Positions 60,999 to 64,000 of a stretch of 64,000 bases of DNA are shown here, piece by piece. Under the pieces are notes generated by a model. The model saw only the letters and a program-made list of their open reading frames with translations. It had not been told where the DNA came from and ran no database searches. Position numbers and translations under genes: made by a program. Every line of letters begins with the position of its first letter. Positions within the stretch are counted from its first letter, which is position 1. Source of the DNA: Xanthomonas theicola (GTDB lineage: Bacteria; Pseudomonadota; Gammaproteobacteria; Xanthomonadales; Xanthomonadaceae); assembly GCF_014236795.1 (NCBI RefSeq), contig NZ_CP049017.1, forward strand, positions 2,458,001 through 2,522,000. Reading direction: 5' to 3'.

Positions 60999-61087
60999 CC
61001 GCCCGACGACGGCCGCCGCCGCCCGCGCATCCGAATCGGCGCCCGCTGCGTATTGCCAGCTGTCACCGTCCTGTGGAAGCCCCACCC

Positions 61088-61876
61088 ATGCCCATCCCAC
61101 TCGCCCCCTCCCCGCCCGCCCGCGCGTGCCTGCCGCTGGCGGCGACCCTGTGCGCCGCCGTGCTCGGCGCGGCCGCCCCGGCGCAGGCGATGCTGCACTA
61201 CGACGGCCTCGCCTACGCGCCGGACGGCCAACGGCTGCTGTACCGCGAAAGCCACTGGGTCCGTGACGACGGCGCGCGGCTGGTGCTGTACCGCTGCGCC
61301 GACGGAACCCCGTTCGCGCGCAAGCACGTCGCCGACGGCGGCATCGCCCCGAATTTCGAACTGGTCGACGCGCGCAGCGGCTATCGCGAAGGCGTGCGCC
61401 GTGCCGGCAGCGGCCGGGTGATGTTCAGCCAGCGCGACGGCCAGGCCGAACGCAGCGCGCCGCTCCCGGCGACGGCCGCCGCGCAGGTGATCGATGCCGG
61501 CTTCGATGCCTATCTGCGCACGCACTGGGACCAGGTGAACCAGGGCACGCCGCAGCGCGTCGCCTTCGTGCTGCCGAGCGTCCTGCGCACGCTGGATTTC
61601 CAGATCAAACCCGCGGCCGCCGATGTCGGCGTACAGCGCTACACGCTGGCGGTCGATGCCTGGTACGGCGGCGTGCTGCCGAACATCGCGGTCGCCTATA
61701 CGCGCAGCGAGCGTCGCCTGCTGGAGTTCCGCGGCATCGGCAACGTGCGCGACGCGCGCGGCCGTTATGCGCAGGTGCGCATCGCGTTTCCCGAGCGCCT
61801 GCGCGGCCAGGCCGACGACAGCGCGTGGAACCAGGCCATGCAGCAACCCCTGGTCGCGCAATGCGCCGCGCGCTGA
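61088..61876 (+). CDS. Secreted protein of unknown function
   Basis: The 262 residues have a signal peptide (CLPLAATLCAAVLGAAAPAQA). The mature protein has beta-rich features (RLLYRESHWVRDDGARLVLYRC, FVLPSVLRTLDFQIKPAAA, ERRLLEFRGIGNVRDARGRYAQVRIAFP). No family was recognised. Only two or three Cys are present in the mature part. The ATG at 61088 follows a weak purine stretch. Confidence 0.75.
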   Translation: MPIPLAPSPPARACLPLAATLCAAVLGAAAPAQAMLHYDGLAYAPDGQRLLYRESHWVRDDGARLVLYRCADGTPFARKHVADGGIAPNFELVDARSGYREGVRRAGSGRVMFSQRDGQAERSAPLPATAAAQVIDAGFDAYLRTHWDQVNQGTPQRVAFVLPSVLRTLDFQIKPAAADVGVQRYTLAVDAWYGGVLPNIAVAYTRSERRLLEFRGIGNVRDARGRYAQVRIAFPERLRGQADDSAWNQAMQQPLVAQCAAR

Positions 61877-61964
61877 CCCGCGCCGGCACCGCGTTCACGC
61901 CGGCCTCCGGCGCGGGCGTTGCAAGCGTGCAGCGGCATCGTCCCTCCCACGACAAGGAACATCC

Positions 61965-62336
61965 ATGGCCAAGGCCTACCTGTGGTTCAACGCCGCGCTG
62001 TACGCGGTCCTGGCGGTCTGGTGCACGCTGCTGCCGGCGCAGACCGCCGCCGCGGTCGGCTACGTCGGCCTGGACCGTTCCGGGCAGTCCGAATACCTGG
62101 TCATCTACGGCGGCTTGCAGCTGGGCATGGCGTTCCTGTTCGGCTATTTCGCCCGCAGCGGGCAGTTGCGGACCGGGCTGCTGCTGGCACTCGCCTTCTA
62201 TGTGCCGATCGTGCTCTACCGCGGCGCCAGCCTGCTGCGGCTGTGGCCGGTGGGGCCGACCACGACCGGCCTGGCCGTCTTCGAAATCGTGCTGCTGCTC
62301 GCCGCGCTCGCGCTCTGGCGCGGCCAGCGCCGTTGA
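61965..62336 (+). CDS. Small integral membrane protein of unknown function
   Basis: The 123 residues are almost entirely hydrophobic, with four predicted membrane helices: AYLWFNAALYAVLAVWCTLL, LVIYGGLQLGMAFLFGYF, LLLALAFYVPIVLYRGASLL and GLAVFEIVLLLAALALW. The size and four-helix layout resemble DUF4345-type proteins; this is tentative. AAGGA lies just before the ATG. It precedes the sigma/anti-sigma pair by 58 bases. Confidence 0.75.
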   Translation: MAKAYLWFNAALYAVLAVWCTLLPAQTAAAVGYVGLDRSGQSEYLVIYGGLQLGMAFLFGYFARSGQLRTGLLLALAFYVPIVLYRGASLLRLWPVGPTTTGLAVFEIVLLLAALALWRGQRR

Positions 62337-62394
62337 GCGACGCCCGCGTCGAAAGCCTGTAGCATCGCGGCGACCTTCGCCACCGTTGCCCGGC

Positions 62395-62952
62395 ATGACC
62401 GAGACGCCCGATCACGACGACGCAGGACAATTGCTGGCCGCCACCGCGGCCGGCGACAGCGCCGCGTTCGAACGCCTGTACCGGACCACGTCCCCGCGCC
62501 TGTTCGGCGTGTGCCTGCGCATCGTGCCGCAGCGCGGCGAAGCCGAGGACGTGCTGCAGGAGGTGTTCGCCTCGGTCTGGCGCAAGGCGGCGCAGTTCGA
62601 TCCGCAACGCGCGCGCGGCCTGACCTGGCTGACCATGATCGCGCGCAACAAGGCCATCGACCATCTGCGCGCGCGCCCCCCGGCGCGGCAATCGGTGGCG
62701 TTGGACGACGCCGGCGAGCTGCAAGACGACGGCCGCGACCCGCTGGCCGAAACCGAGTGGCGCGTCGCCGGGCGCCGCCTGGACGTGTGCATGGGCGAAC
62801 TGGAACCGCCGCGCGGCGAACTGATCCGCACCGCGTTCTTCGAAGGCATCACCTACGAGGAACTGGCCATGCGCAGCGGGACCCCGCTGGGCACGGTCAA
62901 GAGCTGGATCCGGCGCGGCCTGGCCAAGCTGAAGGCGTGCCTGGAACGATGA
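62395..62952 (+). CDS. ECF RNA polymerase sigma factor (SigK-like group)
   Basis: The 185 residues have sigma region 2 (LYRTTSPRLFGVCLRIVPQRGEAEDVLQEVFASVWRKA... WLTMIARNKAIDHLRAR) and region 4 (LIRTAFFEGITYEELAMRSGTPLGTVKSWIRRGLAKLKACL). The ATG at 62395 is used. The next gene overlaps by ATGA and encodes a matching anti-sigma factor, a typical extracytoplasmic stress pair. The cognate promoter was not identified. Confidence 0.93.
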   Translation: MTETPDHDDAGQLLAATAAGDSAAFERLYRTTSPRLFGVCLRIVPQRGEAEDVLQEVFASVWRKAAQFDPQRARGLTWLTMIARNKAIDHLRARPPARQSVALDDAGELQDDGRDPLAETEWRVAGRRLDVCMGELEPPRGELIRTAFFEGITYEELAMRSGTPLGTVKSWIRRGLAKLKACLER

Positions 62953-63716
62953 ACGCACCTGTGCCCGATCCGCAGGACACCCCGCCGCCGCGCGACGTGC
63001 TGGCCGGCGAGTACGTGCTCGGCGTGCTCGATGCGCCCGAGCGCCGCGCCGCCGAACAGCGCGTCGCCGCCGACGGCGCGTTCGCCACGGCGGTGGCGCA
63101 ATGGGAGCAGCATCTGATGCCGCTGGCCGAGGAGATCGCGCCGGTCGCGGTTCCCGAGCGCGTGTGGGTGCGGATCCGCGCGACGCTCGGCCTGAAGGCG
63201 CCCGCGCCGCGCGCGCCGGCGGCGGCGCCCGGCCTGTGGGAGAGCGTACGCGCGTGGCGCTGGTTGAGCGCCGGCGGTTTCGCCACCGCGGCGGCCTGCC
63301 TGTTCGCGCTGTTGGTGGCGCGCACGCCGCCGGTTCCGCCGGTGGCGACGACGCCGGCCGACAGCGGCATCGCGATGACGTCCACGCTGATGCAGGACGA
63401 CGGCGAGCCCGGCTACGTGGTGCTGATGGATGCCGACAAGCGGCGCATCACCCTGACGCCGCTGGCCGGCAGCCGCGACGCCGCGCGCGTGCCGGAACTG
63501 TGGCTGATCCCGGCCGACGGCAAGGCCCGCTCGATGGGCGTGTTCGACGACGCGCAGGCGCATGCGGCGCGCATCCCCGACGCGCTGATGCCGCTGCTCA
63601 GCGACGGCGCCTTGCTGGCGGTGACGCTGGAACCGCCCGGCGGCGCGCCCAGCGGCGTCGCCACCGGTCCGATCGTCGCCAAGGGCGGCATCAACACGCT
63701 GCACCTGGCCCCGTAG
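62949..63716 (+). CDS. Anti-sigma factor, RskA family
   Basis: The 255 residues have an N-terminal cytoplasmic segment with LAGEYVLGVLDAPERRAAEQRV (the anti-sigma/zinc-less ASD-like region) and one membrane helix (WLSAGGFATAAACLFALLVA near 108-128). The periplasmic RskA C-terminal domain follows (GYVVLMDADKRRITLTPLAG, PELWLIPADGKARSMGVFD, LAVTLEPPGGAPSG). It overlaps the sigma factor gene by four bases and should hold it at the membrane. Confidence 0.92.
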   Translation: MNAPVPDPQDTPPPRDVLAGEYVLGVLDAPERRAAEQRVAADGAFATAVAQWEQHLMPLAEEIAPVAVPERVWVRIRATLGLKAPAPRAPAAAPGLWESVRAWRWLSAGGFATAAACLFALLVARTPPVPPVATTPADSGIAMTSTLMQDDGEPGYVVLMDADKRRITLTPLAGSRDAARVPELWLIPADGKARSMGVFDDAQAHAARIPDALMPLLSDGALLAVTLEPPGGAPSGVATGPIVAKGGINTLHLAP

Positions 63717-64000
63717 TCGCCGCGGCGCGGACCGCGCCGCGCGTGTGCCTGCAGGCGACTCCCTGCTTCGCTCGGGACCATGGCCCCCTTTTTCCGGGGC
63801 AAGGTGCCCGAAGGGGCGGATACGGATACGCGCCAAGCCGTGGAAATGCGTGCGCGCGAGTGCTGTCGGTACCGATGCGTCCTCACCCCGACCCCGTTCC
63901 CGGCGCAAGAGGCAGCGACGCGATCGCGATGCCGCCGGCACGCTGCGCCGCACGCCGTAGACAAGATCCCGAGGGAGCGAGCGGACAGGCGCGCGCATTC
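63717..64000. other. Window end without recognised gene
   Basis: After the anti-sigma stop, about 280 bases carry no frame with family resemblance. GGACCATGGCCCC and CCTTTTTCCGGGGCAAGG near 63,775-63,805 have the look of a Xanthomonas intergenic repeat or a weak hairpin, not resolved further. Confidence 0.35.

Overview
The window looks like a chromosome segment of a Xanthomonas species (GC-rich gammaproteobacterium, Lysobacterales). The evidence is the core gene blocks (ftsH-rlmE divergent from yhbY; pyrG-kdsA-eno-ftsB-ispD-ispF-truD; surE-pcm-yqaA-nlpD; parE; metG-rnfB), several IS5-family elements with YTAR-type target duplications, and a giant XopAD/SKWP-type effector. Species cannot be fixed from the sequence. 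X. albilineans is the best-known member with a Salmonella SPI-1 (Inv/Mxi-Spa) type III secretion system but lacks the Hrp system. The xopAD gene with a PIP box suggests that this strain also has, or had, an Hrp system and HrpX.

Left third, 1-25,770, is accessory. Positions 1-12,949 hold a minus-strand operon in exact SPI-1 order: invF-like activator, sctC, sctW, sctV, invB-like chaperone, sctN, sctO, sctP, sctQ, sctR, sctS, sctT, sctU, then the first codons of a further gene at the edge. Many genes overlap by a few bases. The ruler-type SctP carries a 180-bp tandem repeat. Next come gene remnants and IS5-subgroup copy 1 (14,054-15,215). The xopAD gene (15,366-23,300) follows, with about 25 SKWP repeats of 42 residues and a C-terminal region that resembles a RelA/SpoT synthetase fold. 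Degenerate IS5 and IS701 elements close the block against the 3' end of ftsH.

Middle third, 25,800-43,300, is ordinary core chromosome: proteolysis (FtsH), 23S rRNA methylation (RlmE), ribosome assembly (YhbY), cell division and wall (NlpD, FtsB), protein repair (Pcm), isoprenoid synthesis (IspD, IspF), tRNA pseudouridylation (TruD), glycolysis (Eno), KDO (KdsA), CTP (PyrG) and topoisomerase IV (ParE). Oddities are a 149-bp tandem duplication of the nlpD 3' end and a decayed sigma-54 regulator beside truD.

Right third: at 43,700-51,200 a sugar-binding lipoprotein and a methyl-accepting chemotaxis protein, apparently an MCP-binding protein pair, have been split by four IS elements. One lies inside the MCP gene and three lie between the two genes. 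From 52,036 core genes resume: DUF502, a queuosine-precursor transporter, a DUF885 peptidase, DUF2147, metG, a HAD phosphatase, a shortened HlyD-like protein, an orphan rnfB, and an ECF sigma/anti-sigma pair. No tRNA, rRNA or CRISPR array was recognised.
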